In this document: positions 44,341-52,362 of the stretch, one piece after another
How the letters are laid out: the number at the start of each line of letters is the position of its first letter
How positions within the stretch are numbered: position 1 is the stretch's first letter
Assembly: GCA_023394415.1 (NCBI GenBank)
Contig: JAEXAR010000034.1
Coordinates: 1 to 64,000 of the forward strand
Source: Bacteroidota bacterium
GTDB lineage: Bacteria > Bacteroidota > Bacteroidia > Flavobacteriales > Weeksellaceae
DNA length: 64,000 nt
Direction of reading: 5' to 3'
Notes under the pieces: model-generated
Told to the model about the DNA's origin: nothing
Databases searched by the model: none
Seen by the model: only the letters and a program-made list of their open reading frames with translations
Position numbers and translations under genes: made by a program

Positions 44341-45369
44341 CTATTTTTCTTCTTCAAAATATAATCTGTAATATTTTCCTTTCTCATCCTGACCGGTTTC
44401 TATCATTTTGCGGTCTCCATGAACGTAGATGTGGAAATTTTTATCAAGTTTAATCACACTTTTGAAATGGCGTTGGTTTTTCTTAACAGCAGAAGTGTTA
44501 ATGGGAAATTCTTCTGAAATAGAAACCTGCATTTCCTGTTCGTAATCGGTTTTGTAGTTTACAAAACTTTCGATCACGTTTTTGTCTGCTAAAACTTCGT
44601 TGGTAAATTCTTCAAAATCAAACTGTTCTTTTTCTTTGAAAAAATTGAGAGATTTATTGAGAAAATCAGCTTGGTCGGCTTTGGAAACTTCAAACTCTTG
44701 AGGAAGTTGCTTGATGACATAATCCTTGTACACCTGCAACGTTTCCTGCGTGTGAAAATAATCGTCGTCGCGTTGTTTTACTTTTAAGAAATCTTCAAAC
44801 CAATAGTATTCATCGCCATTTTTGTTATTATCAATGACGGAAACTGCATAACCTGTTTCTTTTCCGTTGTTGTAAATCAAAGCACCTTTATCCAATTTTG
44901 AAAGTCCGATTCCAAAATCTTTTTCCAGTTCATAATTATCATTTTTGGGATGAATTTTAAGGAAGGGTTCTTTCTTCTCAGTTTTGAAAATCCCGATAAA
45001 ATCTATTTTTTCGCCTTTGTTATCTGAATTTTCAAGTGGTTCTCCTTCAAAATAACAAACGAATAATTCGCCGCCCTGAACTCTTGGATTTTCAGCAATT
45101 TCGTAAAGATGTTTTGCAATGGTTTCGCTTTCCCACTGAAATTTATTTTGGTCTTCAAAAATTTCGGAAACCGCACCATAAACGACATTATTCGCCAAAT
45201 ACGAATCGCTATAAAACTGAAATTGTTCTTCGGATTTGAAACTTTTTAGAAAAAAATCGGTCAATAATTCTTTCATATCCTCTTCCAATTGCAATTCTTC
45301 CGAAGAAAGAAATATGTTTTCCTGATTGATTTTGTTTCCGACTTTGTGAACGATTATTTTAGTGAGCAT
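44341..45369 (-). CDS. Nucleoid-associated protein, NdpA/YejK family
   Basis: A 342-residue protein from the ATG at 45369 (MLTKIIVHKVGNKINQEN); the longer frame to 45441 has no support. The N-terminal region IIVHKVGNK..ENIFLSSEEL and the middle block FIGIFKTEKKEPFLKI..KDFGIGLSKLDKGALIYN match the NA37/NdpA family that binds the nucleoid. No signal peptide. Its cellular role is not well defined even in Escherichia coli YejK. It is alone, divergent from the toxin-antitoxin remnant. Confidence 0.85.
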   Translation of the reverse strand: MLTKIIVHKVGNKINQENIFLSSEELQLEEDMKELLTDFFLKSFKSEEQFQFYSDSYLANNVVYGAVSEIFEDQNKFQWESETIAKHLYEIAENPRVQGGELFVCYFEGEPLENSDNKGEKIDFIGIFKTEKKEPFLKIHPKNDNYELEKDFGIGLSKLDKGALIYNNGKETGYAVSVIDNNKNGDEYYWFEDFLKVKQRDDDYFHTQETLQVYKDYVIKQLPQEFEVSKADQADFLNKSLNFFKEKEQFDFEEFTNEVLADKNVIESFVNYKTDYEQEMQVSISEEFPINTSAVKKNQRHFKSVIKLDKNFHIYVHGDRKMIETGQDEKGKYYRLYFEEEK

Positions 45370-45463
45370 TTTTGAAATTTTTGGAAGTGCAAAGATAATT
45401 TTAAAGGCGGAGGTCGCAAAGTTTTTGTAAAAATGATACAAATTTTTTGGCAGGAAATTTTAC

Positions 45464-45471
45464 TATATTTG
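45464..45471 (+). promoter_or_regulatory. -7 box of the antitoxin-like gene
   Basis: TATATTTG, full TAnnTTTG match, 20 bp before the ATG at 45492; a TTG at 45447-45449 lies 14 bp upstream, somewhat closer than usual. Confidence 0.55.
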
Positions 45472-45491
45472 TTTAATAATATTTTTATTAA

Positions 45492-45656
45492 ATGAATTTG
45501 GCAGCCGAAAAAAGTGAAATCATTAAATGGATTAACTCCTTGGAAAATCCCGTTACCATTGCCGAAATCAACAAAATTCGTAAAAGAGAAAAGTTTGATT
45601 TAGTGAAGGAATGGAAAGAAGGAATTACCGTTGTAGAAGCGAAAAAAAACCTCTGA
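45492..45656 (+). CDS. Antitoxin-like small protein
   Basis: A 54-residue protein (MNLAAEKSEIIKWINSLENP then EINKIRKREKFDLVKEWKE, ending in EAKKNL). The opening, a helix with EKxEIIKWIxxLExP, is typical of the short antitoxins that precede RelE/ParE-like toxins in Bacteroidetes. It has its own -7 box and ends 18 bp before a toxin-like frame that is broken. It seems intact, so it may be an orphan antitoxin left after the toxin decayed. Family assignment is from pattern memory only. Confidence 0.65.
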   Translation: MNLAAEKSEIIKWINSLENPVTIAEINKIRKREKFDLVKEWKEGITVVEAKKNL

Positions 45657-45674
45657 TTTCATAAAATCTTTACC

Positions 45675-45981
45675 TTGGAAGAAATAAAAGTTATTCTTCG
45701 CAAAAATGTAACTGACTTTCTTGAAGAACTCGTTTTCATATTATTTGAAAAAGAATATTTTGGGTTTGAAGATAATGAACAAGACTATGTTCAAAAAAAT
45801 TATGACTTTATTGAGTTTAATTTACCCAATTTCCATCCCAAAAACACTCCCGAAAATCTAATTGACCTCGTACAAAGCCAACCAAAACACCACTTGGTTT
45901 ATTTTCTTCGAAAATTCCGGCAACCGATTTTTGGTCACTTAGATTACGAATAAACATGCCGAGGTAGCGAAGTTTCTTTGA
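45675..45981 (+). pseudogene. Broken RelE/ParE-like toxin gene
   Basis: From a TTG at 45675 the frame gives EEIKVILRKNVTDFLEELVFILFEKEYFGFE.. then ..NTPENLIDL, after which the sense is lost. In another frame from about 45868 the DNA reads TSYKANQNTTWFIFFENSG, then NRFLVT, a TAG stop, and ITNKHAEVAKFL up to the TGA at 45979-45981. Joined, the two pieces resemble the small toxins of this type (KEYFGFE start, KANQxTTWxIFF core, TNxHAE end). So there is at least one frameshift near 45865 and one nonsense codon. No ATG start is present either. The toxin is probably inactive. Confidence 0.75.
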
Positions 45982-45996
45982 TTTAAAATAAAAAAA

Positions 45997-46018
45997 TCCC
46001 CGAGCAAAAACTCGGGGA
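45997..46018 (-). terminator. Rho-independent terminator of dnaK
   Basis: TCCCCGAG, loop CAAAAA (on the plus strand), CTCGGGGA, followed on the minus strand by seven T residues. It lies 56 bp after the dnaK stop at 46074. Confidence 0.85.
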
Positions 46019-46073
46019 CTTTCAATTATCTGATAAACGTATTCAACGTTCTGTCATTTAATATCTATGAAAA

Positions 46074-47969
46074 TTATTTCACTTCTTCGAAGTCTGCATC
46101 CTGCACGTCATCTGCTCCTGCACCAGCTCCTGGGTTTCCTTGGGCTTGTTCAGCTCCAGGTTGCCCTTGCCCTTGTGCATAAAGTTCTTCAGATGCTGCC
46201 ATCCAAGCTGCGTCTAAGGCTTCGGTTTTGGTTTTTACAGATTCTAAATCTTTAGCTTCGAAAGCAGTTTTCAATTCTGCAACCGCAGTTTCGATTGCTG
46301 ACTTTTTGTCTGCTGAAAGTTTGTCGCCAAATTCTTTCAATTGCTTTTCAGTTTGGAAAATCAAACCGTCGGCTTTGTTGAAAACTTCAACTTCTTCTTT
46401 TTTCTTCGCATCGGCTGCAGCGTTTTCTTCTGCTTCACGCTTCATTCTTTCAATTTCGTCTTCAGAAAGTCCTGAACTTGCCTGAATTTTAATAGACTGC
46501 TCTTTTCCGGTTCCTTTATCTTTTGCAGAAACGCTCAAAATACCGTTGGCATCAATATCAAAAGTTACCTCAATTTGCGGAACTCCTCTTGGTGCAGGCG
46601 GAATATCTGTAAGGTCGAAACGTCCGATTTCTTTATTATCGTTAAACATCGGTCTTTCACCCTGTCCTACTCTGATGCTTACTGCAGGCTGATTGTCGCT
46701 TGCTGTAGAGAAAACTTCAGATTTTTTAGTTGGGATGGTCGTATTGGCTTCAATTAATTTTGTGAATACAGAACCCATTGTTTCAATACCTAATGAAAGT
46801 GGTGTTACGTCTAATAAAAGTACATCTTTCACATCACCGGTTAAAACACCACCTTGTATTGCAGCACCTACAGCTACAACCTCATCCGGATTTACCCCTT
46901 TTGATGGTTTTTTACCGAAGAATTTTTCTACCTCTTCCTGAATGACTGGGATTCTGGTAGAACCACCTACTAAAATCACTTCATCAATATCAGAAGTTGA
47001 TAAACCTGCATCAGAAAGTGCTTTTTTACAAGGCTCCATTGATCTTCTTACCAAATCTTCAGACAGCTGCTCAAATTTTGCTCTGGTCAAAGTTTTCACC
47101 AAGTGTTTTGGTCCTGAAGCTGTAGCTGTAATATATGGCAAGTTAATTTCCGTTTGTGTAGAAGCCGATAATTCGATTTTTGCCTTTTCAGCAGCTTCTT
47201 TCAATCTTTGTAGTGCGATAGCATCCGCTTTTAAATCTACTCCTTCTTCGTTTTGGAATTCTGAAGCTAACCAATTAATAATAACATCATCAAAATCATC
47301 ACCACCTAAATGCGTGTCACCATTTGTAGACAAAACTTCGAAAACACCGTCGCCCAAATCAAGGATTGAGATGTCAAAAGTTCCACCACCTAAATCGTAC
47401 ACCGCGATTTTTTGGTCTTTATGTCCTTTATCCAAACCATAAGCCAATGCTGCTGCCGTTGGTTCGTTGATAATTCTTTCAACTTTCAAACCTGCGATTT
47501 CTCCGGCTTCTTTGGTTGCTTGTCTTTGGCTGTCGTTGAAGTAAGCTGGAACTGTAATTACCGCTCTTGTTACTTCCTGACCAAGATAATCTTCTGCCGT
47601 TTTTTTCATTTTTTGCAAAATCATTGCAGAAATTTCTTGCGGCGTGTATTCTCTGTCATCAATTTTCACTTTCACCGTGTCATTCGGTCCAGAAACCACT
47701 TTGTAAGCCACTCTTCCGATTTCGGAAGCATCATCCTTAAAGTGTGTCCCAATAAATCTTTTAATTGAGTAAACAGTGTTGTGAGGATTGGTAACAGCCT
47801 GTCTTTTTGCAGGATCACCTACCAGTCTTTCACCATCTTTAGTAAATGCTACTACCGAAGGCGTTGTTCTTTTACCTTCAGAATTCGGGATTACAACCGG
47901 ATCTTTCCCTTCCATTACTGCAACGCAAGAGTTGGTAGTCCCTAAGTCAATTCCAATTATTTTGCTCAT
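46074..47969 (-). CDS. dnaK: Chaperone DnaK (Hsp70)
   Basis: ATP-dependent Hsp70 chaperone of the cytoplasm. The 631 residues begin MSKIIGIDLGTTNSCVAVMEG and contain the nucleotide-binding motifs AVITVPAYFNDSQRQATKEAG, IAVYDLGGGTFDISIL and ILVGGSTRIPVIQ, the linker VLLLDVTPLSLGIETMG and a helical lid. The C terminus has a Gly/Gln/Ala-rich tail (GQGQPGAEQAQGNPGAG) and ends DADFEEVK. No grpE or dnaJ gene is adjacent, and no CIRCE element was seen upstream. Confidence 0.97.
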   Translation of the reverse strand: MSKIIGIDLGTTNSCVAVMEGKDPVVIPNSEGKRTTPSVVAFTKDGERLVGDPAKRQAVTNPHNTVYSIKRFIGTHFKDDASEIGRVAYKVVSGPNDTVKVKIDDREYTPQEISAMILQKMKKTAEDYLGQEVTRAVITVPAYFNDSQRQATKEAGEIAGLKVERIINEPTAAALAYGLDKGHKDQKIAVYDLGGGTFDISILDLGDGVFEVLSTNGDTHLGGDDFDDVIINWLASEFQNEEGVDLKADAIALQRLKEAAEKAKIELSASTQTEINLPYITATASGPKHLVKTLTRAKFEQLSEDLVRRSMEPCKKALSDAGLSTSDIDEVILVGGSTRIPVIQEEVEKFFGKKPSKGVNPDEVVAVGAAIQGGVLTGDVKDVLLLDVTPLSLGIETMGSVFTKLIEANTTIPTKKSEVFSTASDNQPAVSIRVGQGERPMFNDNKEIGRFDLTDIPPAPRGVPQIEVTFDIDANGILSVSAKDKGTGKEQSIKIQASSGLSEDEIERMKREAEENAAADAKKKEEVEVFNKADGLIFQTEKQLKEFGDKLSADKKSAIETAVAELKTAFEAKDLESVKTKTEALDAAWMAASEELYAQGQGQPGAEQAQGNPGAGAGADDVQDADFEEVK

Positions 47970-48329
47970 AATTATGTATATTTTTAGTTATTTAAAAGTT
48001 ATTTCTCACCCCCTGAAGTTCTCGATGGGTTGCTTTTCTCTTCTCCAATTTTATACCAAGAGAATTTTTGTGACAAAATGACATTTTTTAAAAAATTATT
48101 ATCACCTCACACCAAAAAAAATCTCTTTTTCCGGCAAAAACTGAATCATCCTCAAACTCTTTCACTCTCTCACAACTCTTATATCCTTACTCACAATTTT
48201 AGTAGCCGGGAACCTGCTCTCTGCTCATACTCCTCGCTCTGCCGCTCCACTGCGTTCCGCAGCTTCGCTGTGGGGTAACCGCTACGATCAGGGCTAGGAT
48301 CAGGATAATGGAAAAACTATCACAAAAAA
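47970..48329. other. Intergenic region upstream of dnaK with a GC-rich patch
   Basis: AT-rich from 47970 to about 48200. Then about 48215-48295 becomes markedly richer in G and C than the surroundings, with the hairpin CTGCG-TTC-CGCAG (48250-48262) and GGGGTAACCGCTACGATCAG (about 48273-48292). No ORF of merit covers it. It may be a remnant or dispersed repeat. No obvious dnaK promoter box of the TAnnTTTG type is found near the start codon. Confidence 0.5.
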
Positions 48330-48360
48330 AAAAGACGTTTCGGAATTCGAAACGTCTTTT
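48330..48360 (-). terminator. Rho-independent terminator of the cytochrome-like gene
   Basis: AAAAGACGTTTCG / CGAAACGTCTTTT stem with a five-base loop, then a T run on the minus strand, 22 bp beyond the stop at 48383. Confidence 0.85.
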
Positions 48361-48382
48361 ATATTTAATAAAGTTTTTAATT

Positions 48383-48775
48383 CTACTTCTTCAAAGTCAA
48401 AATATATTCAACCATTTTTTTAGCATTCTCTTTGCTCAATCCTGCGTGTGGCGTCATCGGAACTTGTCCCCAATTACCAACACCACCATTAATGATTTTA
48501 TCTGCAAGCATATCAATATCCGCATCAGTATATTTAGCTGCTACTTCTTGGTAAGATGGACCTACTAATTTTGCATCTTCTTTATGGAAAGTTAAACAAT
48601 CCATCCCTGCAATTAGTGTTTTACCTTCATGTTCTCCTGCAGCTGCAGCAGCACCTGATGTTGATGCAGTAGGTTCTTCCAGCATTACGTTAGTTTCAGC
48701 ATTGGGATTTACATCTTTTTTTGAACAAGAGGTGAATGTGATTCCTAATAAAATTGCAAAAGCTATTTTTTTCAT
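48383..48775 (-). CDS. Cytochrome c-type lipoprotein with a CLTFH haem motif
   Basis: A 130-residue lipoprotein from the ATG at 48775 (lipobox ITFTSC, Cys17), with an Ala/Gly/Thr linker (about 35-48) and a small class I cytochrome c-like domain: MDCLTFHKEDAKLVGPSYQE, then the distal Met107 in GQVPMTPHAGL. The usual CxxCH haem-attachment site is Cys60-Leu-Thr-Phe63-His64, so the second cysteine is replaced by Phe (TTC codon). Only one thioether bond could form. The gene is divergent from the nos cluster and shares its palindromic site, so it is probably coexpressed with the nos genes. It may carry electrons to NosZ or be degraded. Confidence 0.78.
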   Translation of the reverse strand: MKKIAFAILLGITFTSCSKKDVNPNAETNVMLEEPTASTSGAAAAAGEHEGKTLIAGMDCLTFHKEDAKLVGPSYQEVAAKYTDADIDMLADKIINGGVGNWGQVPMTPHAGLSKENAKKMVEYILTLKK

Positions 48776-48830
48776 AGTATAATGTTTGTAAAGATTGTAT
48801 AGATGCAAAGATAAATAATTTTATTGGTTA

Positions 48831-48838
48831 CAAAAATA
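48831..48838 (-). promoter_or_regulatory. -7 box of the cytochrome-like gene
   Basis: TATTTTTG on the minus strand, full TAnnTTTG match; the centre of the palindrome at 48863-48876 is 38.5 bp upstream of its last base. A second possible box (TATCTTTG, 48813-48806) is closer to the ATG at 48775. Confidence 0.5.
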
Positions 48839-48862
48839 CCTAATAAATGTCATATACCTTTT

Positions 48863-48876
48863 ATGATTGCAATCAT
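48863..48876. promoter_or_regulatory. FNR/DNR-like palindrome in the nos divergent promoter
   Basis: ATGATTGCAATCAT, a perfect 14-bp palindrome with core TGAT-N4-ATCA, the pattern bound by FNR-family regulators. Its centre (48869.5) is 37.5 bp upstream of the last base of the nos -7 box and 38.5 bp upstream of the divergent -7 box, which puts it near -41 for both promoters, the class II activator position. Confidence 0.7.
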
Positions 48877-48899
48877 AAACTTTGAATTAGAAACTAAAT

Positions 48900-48907
48900 T
48901 ACATTTG
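48900..48907 (+). promoter_or_regulatory. -7 box of the nos operon
   Basis: TACATTTG, full TAnnTTTG match, 22 bp before the ATG at 48930. A TTTG at 48881-48884 lies 15 bp upstream. Confidence 0.6.
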
Positions 48908-48929
48908 TTACATATTAAATTCAATCATT

Positions 48930-49436
48930 ATGAAAAGCTTAAAAATTCTTGCATTTTCTGCCCTTACTTTCGCAATGGTATCTTGCGGAGGAGACAAAAA
49001 AGAAAGTTCTATCCCTACTGCTGACAGCTCAGCACCTGCTGCAACCACAGAAACACCTGCCGCAACTTCCGGAGCGTCTAACGAGTATGATCCTAAAAGA
49101 GGTTTAGGTAAGTATGACGCATCCAACGTAGATGTAACCAAATTTGATCCGGCTATGGCAGCAGAAGGTAAAAAAGTTGCCGATGTAAAATGTATGTCCT
49201 GCCACAAGACTACAGATGAAAGACTTGTTGGCCCGGGATGGAAAGGGGTTACAGAAAGACAAACAGCACACTGGATTATGAACTTCATCTCTAACCCAGA
49301 TCCAATGATTGACGTTGACCCAGAACTCCAGAAGCAGCTTGAACTTTGTTTGGTAAGAATGCCAAACCAGGGGCTTACAGACACTGAAGCCAGAAACGTT
49401 CTAGAGTATATGAGAGAAATCGACGGTGCTAAATAA
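48930..49436 (+). CDS. c-type cytochrome lipoprotein of the nos cluster
   Basis: A 168-residue lipoprotein (lipobox AMVSC, Cys19) with a Thr/Ala/Pro linker (about 30-50) and one class I cytochrome c domain: haem site CMSCH at 88-92, KTTDERLVGPGWKGV after it, and distal Met144 in VRMPNQGLTDTEA. It opens the nos operon, 86 bp before nosZ, and is a likely electron donor to NosZ from the quinol/cytochrome pool. Comparable small cytochromes precede nosZ in clade II clusters of Bacteroidetes; this position rather than the sequence supports the role. Confidence 0.9.
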   Translation: MKSLKILAFSALTFAMVSCGGDKKESSIPTADSSAPAATTETPAATSGASNEYDPKRGLGKYDASNVDVTKFDPAMAAEGKKVADVKCMSCHKTTDERLVGPGWKGVTERQTAHWIMNFISNPDPMIDVDPELQKQLELCLVRMPNQGLTDTEARNVLEYMREIDGAK

Positions 49437-49522
49437 ATTTATACCATTATGAAAGGTATATTTTGCTGAAATCTGCCTTTCATTTTCTTTCCTTAATTAA
49501 CGAAGAAATAATTCAATTAAAT

Positions 49523-51517
49523 ATGAAAACTTACAAACATTTAGGACTTGCTGCGATTGCTGCAATTTCTATGATTGCCTGCAAACCGAAAGGTACGGAA
49601 ACTGCCGTAAGCGGTGATGCAGCAGAGAAAGTTTACGTTGCTCCGGGTAAACACGACGAGGTTTATAATTTCGTGAGTGGTGGTTTCAACGGACAGATTT
49701 CTGTTGTGGGACTTCCTTCGGGCAGAACCTTAAAGATTGTTCCTGTATTTTCTGTAAACCCTGAAAACGGTTATGGATACAGCGAAGAAACAAAACCAAT
49801 GCTTGAAACATCCCACGGTTTCGTTCCTTGGGACGACCAACACCACCTTTCATTGTCCCAAACCAACGGTGAAACAGATGGAAGATGGCTTTTTGCAAAC
49901 GCTAACAACACACCACGTGTTGCGAAAATCGATCTTAAAACTTTCAGAACTACTGAAATTATCGAAATTCCGAACTCTGCAGGTAACCACTCTTCTCCTT
50001 TCTTGACGGAAAATACGGAATATGTAGTTGCCGGAACACGTTTCGCAGTTCCTGCTGACGGACAAGGCGACGTTCCGATTGAGTCTTTTAAACAAAATTT
50101 CAAAGGATACCTTTCTTTCATCGGTGTTAATAAAGACAACGGAGAAATGGATATTACCTTCCAGATTGAAGCACCGGGCTTTAACTTTGACCTTTCTCAT
50201 GCCGGCAAAGGAAAATCCCACGGCTGGTTCTTCTTCAGCTGCTATAACTCAGAGCAGGCAAACACCCTTCTTGAAGTAAATGCGTCCCAAAATGACAAAG
50301 ACTTCATTATGGCGGTAAACTGGAAAAAAGCAGAAGAATATTTGAAAGCTGGAAAAGGGAAAAAAATGGCTGTAGAATATGCTCACAACAAATTTGATGA
50401 GGCTACACAAACTGCAAAATCAGAAATCAAAAAAGAAGTTACTGTTCTTTCTGCTAAAGAATTAAAAGATATCTGCTACCTTATCCCTTGCCCTAAATCT
50501 CCACACGGTTGCGACGTTGATCCAACTGGTGAATACATCGTAGGTTCCGGAAAATTGGCGGCTTTAATTCCAGTATTCTCTTTTGATAAAATTCAAAAAG
50601 CGATTGCTGAAAAACAATTTGCAGGAGAATTCGACGGGATTCCGATCATTAAATATGAAGCAGCACTTCACGGTGAAGTGCAAAAACCGGGTTTAGGCCC
50701 GCTTCACACCGAATTTGACGGTAAAGGAAATGCCTATACATCTCACTTTGTATCTTCTGAAGTTGTGAAATGGGACATCAAAACCTTGAAAGTTTTAGAC
50801 AGACAACCAACATTCTACTCTGTAGGTCACTTAATGGTAGTAGGTGGAGACAGCAGCAAACCTTACGGAAAATACCTTGTGGCTTACAACAAAATTACCA
50901 AAGACAGATATTTACCAACCGGTCCGGAATTGACGCAGTCTGCACAATTATTCGACATCAGTGGAGATAAAATGAAACTTTTACTGGATTTCCCAACCAT
51001 TGGTGAACCGCATTATGCACAGGCTGCTCCTGCAGATATCATCAAAAAGGACCAAGTGAAATTCTACAAAATTGGTGAAAACAAACACCCTTACGCTACC
51101 AAAGGTGAAGCCGAAAGTAAAGTTGTTCGTCAAGGAAATCAGGTTCACGTTTATATGACGTCTATCCGTTCTCACTTTGCTCCGGATAATATTGAAGGAA
51201 TCAGAGTTGGTGATGAAGTGTACTTCCACGTTACGAATCTTGAACAGGATTGGGACGTTCCTCACGGATTTGCAATCAAAGGCAATCAAAATGCAGAATT
51301 GCTGATTATGCCGGGCGAAACTGCTACATTGAAATGGGTTCCTAAAAAACCCGGAATGTACCCTATGTACTGTACCGACTTCTGTTCTGCACTGCACCAG
51401 GAAATGCAGGGCTACGTAAGGGTATCACCTGCCGGAAGCAACACCCCGCTGATTTACAGTCTTAACAATAAAAAAGACAATGCGCAGGGCCCTGTAAAAC
51501 AAGGTGAAACCAAATAA
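49523..51517 (+). CDS. nosZ: Nitrous oxide reductase, clade II type
   Basis: Reduces N2O to N2 at the periplasmic face. The start is the ATG at 49523 (MKTYKHLGLAAIAAISMIAC), 664 residues, with a Sec lipobox (Cys20) instead of a Tat signal, so the enzyme is probably membrane-anchored as in clade II NosZ. The seven-bladed propeller carries the CuZ histidines in DDQHHLSLSQT, DLSHAGKGKSHGW, CPKSPHGCDVDPTG, GPLHTEFDGKGNAYTSHF and GEPHYAQ. The C-terminal cupredoxin has the CuA ligands Cys617, Cys621, His625 and Met628 in CTDFCSALHQEM and an upstream His in DVPHGF. All are intact. Confidence 0.96.
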   Translation: MKTYKHLGLAAIAAISMIACKPKGTETAVSGDAAEKVYVAPGKHDEVYNFVSGGFNGQISVVGLPSGRTLKIVPVFSVNPENGYGYSEETKPMLETSHGFVPWDDQHHLSLSQTNGETDGRWLFANANNTPRVAKIDLKTFRTTEIIEIPNSAGNHSSPFLTENTEYVVAGTRFAVPADGQGDVPIESFKQNFKGYLSFIGVNKDNGEMDITFQIEAPGFNFDLSHAGKGKSHGWFFFSCYNSEQANTLLEVNASQNDKDFIMAVNWKKAEEYLKAGKGKKMAVEYAHNKFDEATQTAKSEIKKEVTVLSAKELKDICYLIPCPKSPHGCDVDPTGEYIVGSGKLAALIPVFSFDKIQKAIAEKQFAGEFDGIPIIKYEAALHGEVQKPGLGPLHTEFDGKGNAYTSHFVSSEVVKWDIKTLKVLDRQPTFYSVGHLMVVGGDSSKPYGKYLVAYNKITKDRYLPTGPELTQSAQLFDISGDKMKLLLDFPTIGEPHYAQAAPADIIKKDQVKFYKIGENKHPYATKGEAESKVVRQGNQVHVYMTSIRSHFAPDNIEGIRVGDEVYFHVTNLEQDWDVPHGFAIKGNQNAELLIMPGETATLKWVPKKPGMYPMYCTDFCSALHQEMQGYVRVSPAGSNTPLIYSLNNKKDNAQGPVKQGETK

Positions 51518-51529
51518 AAAAACAAAATT

Positions 51530-51552
51530 AAAGGGCAGGTTTCCTGCCCTTT
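51530..51552 (+). terminator. Terminator after nosZ
   Basis: AAAGGGCAGG, loop TTT, CCTGCCCTTT, followed by a T-rich tract. It may reduce transcription into the downstream nos accessory genes and so give a high ratio of NosZ. Confidence 0.88.
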
Positions 51553-51666
51553 TTCTTTCCTGCTGATTATGGTCATTTTGTGATAAATGTTACAACAAAA
51601 GATAGTTTTATCCTTTAATTTTATACAGAAAATATTCATAATCAACAAAACAAAAAAAATTTTACA

Positions 51667-52254
51667 ATGAACACAAATTCATTAAAAAACATTACCAGAA
51701 TTTTGCTTGCCGTTTGCGGAATAGGATTAATTGTGAGCATCTTTGTTCCGCTCTGGGCAATCTATCTGGAAGCGCCACAGTATCCTGAAGGTTTGGGTAT
51801 GTTTCTCTGGGCTAATAAAATAACCGGGGATTACGAAATCATCAATGGGCTTAATCATTATATAGGAATGAAAGAAATACATCAGGAAGATTTTTGGGAA
51901 TTCAAGGTTCTTCCTTATGCATTGGGATTTTTTGCTGCTTTATGTTTTTTGGTAGCCTTCCTCAATAAGAAAAAATGGTTATATGCACTTGCGATTTTAT
52001 TCGTTGTTTTTGGAGTGGCATTTATGGTGGATTTTTGGCTTTGGGAATACGATTACGGACATAATCTCAATCCAAATGCAGCCATCGTTGTTCCGGGAAT
52101 GAGTTATCAACCACCATTGATTGGTTTCAAACAATTGTTGAATTTTGGAGCGTATTCTTATCCTGATATCGGAGGTTGGATTATGTTTGGGGTTGCCATT
52201 ATTTTGTTTATATTAGCCATTATAGAATTAAAAGCTTCTAAAAAAACGACATAA
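51667..52254 (+). CDS. Membrane protein of the nos cluster (NosB-like position)
   Basis: A 195-residue integral membrane protein with four predicted helices (about 13-33, 78-98, 104-126 and 168-189) and a periplasmic loop between the first two (about 34-75) with EAPQYPEGLGMFLWANKITGDYEIINGLNHYIGM. The Pro/Tyr/Trp-rich loop and conserved His in NHYIGM and YGHNLNP suggest ligand or copper handling, which I cannot prove. It lies between nosZ and nosL/nosD, where clade II clusters usually have NosB-type membrane proteins; I infer a role in NosZ maturation or electron supply. Confidence 0.8.
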   Translation: MNTNSLKNITRILLAVCGIGLIVSIFVPLWAIYLEAPQYPEGLGMFLWANKITGDYEIINGLNHYIGMKEIHQEDFWEFKVLPYALGFFAALCFLVAFLNKKKWLYALAILFVVFGVAFMVDFWLWEYDYGHNLNPNAAIVVPGMSYQPPLIGFKQLLNFGAYSYPDIGGWIMFGVAIILFILAIIELKASKKTT

Positions 52255-52362
52255 AAATTTACTAAAAGATTATTCCCAATCCCGAAAAAAGAAATTTCTT
52301 ATGAAGTTTAATCTTTACTTCAGGATTGGGATAGTTTTTAAAACAAACTTAAAATTTCTACT
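52254..52362 (+). ncRNA. Possible three-way-junction RNA in the nosL leader
   Basis: An outer stem TCCCAATCC (52274-52282) with GGATTGGGA (52323-52331) encloses two small hairpins, AAGA..TCTT (52289-52300) and TGAAGT..ACTTCA (52302-52322), and is followed by TAGTTTTTA. This could be an attenuator/terminator or a processing element before nosL. The outer stem is perfect over 9 bp. Confidence 0.4.

Noticed and set aside
45675..45953. A 92-residue protein as a genuine gene
   Set aside because: Its last third has no sense as a protein while another frame continues the toxin-like sequence; it is treated as part of a pseudogene.
46228..48081. Several open frames opposite dnaK
   Set aside because: They are mirror frames of a highly conserved coding gene, with no signal, promoter or family similarity.
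51581..51592. TGATAAATGTTA upstream of the NosB-like gene as another FNR-like site
   Set aside because: One half-site is imperfect (GTTA) and no TAnnTTTG box lies at the distance seen in the other four promoters.
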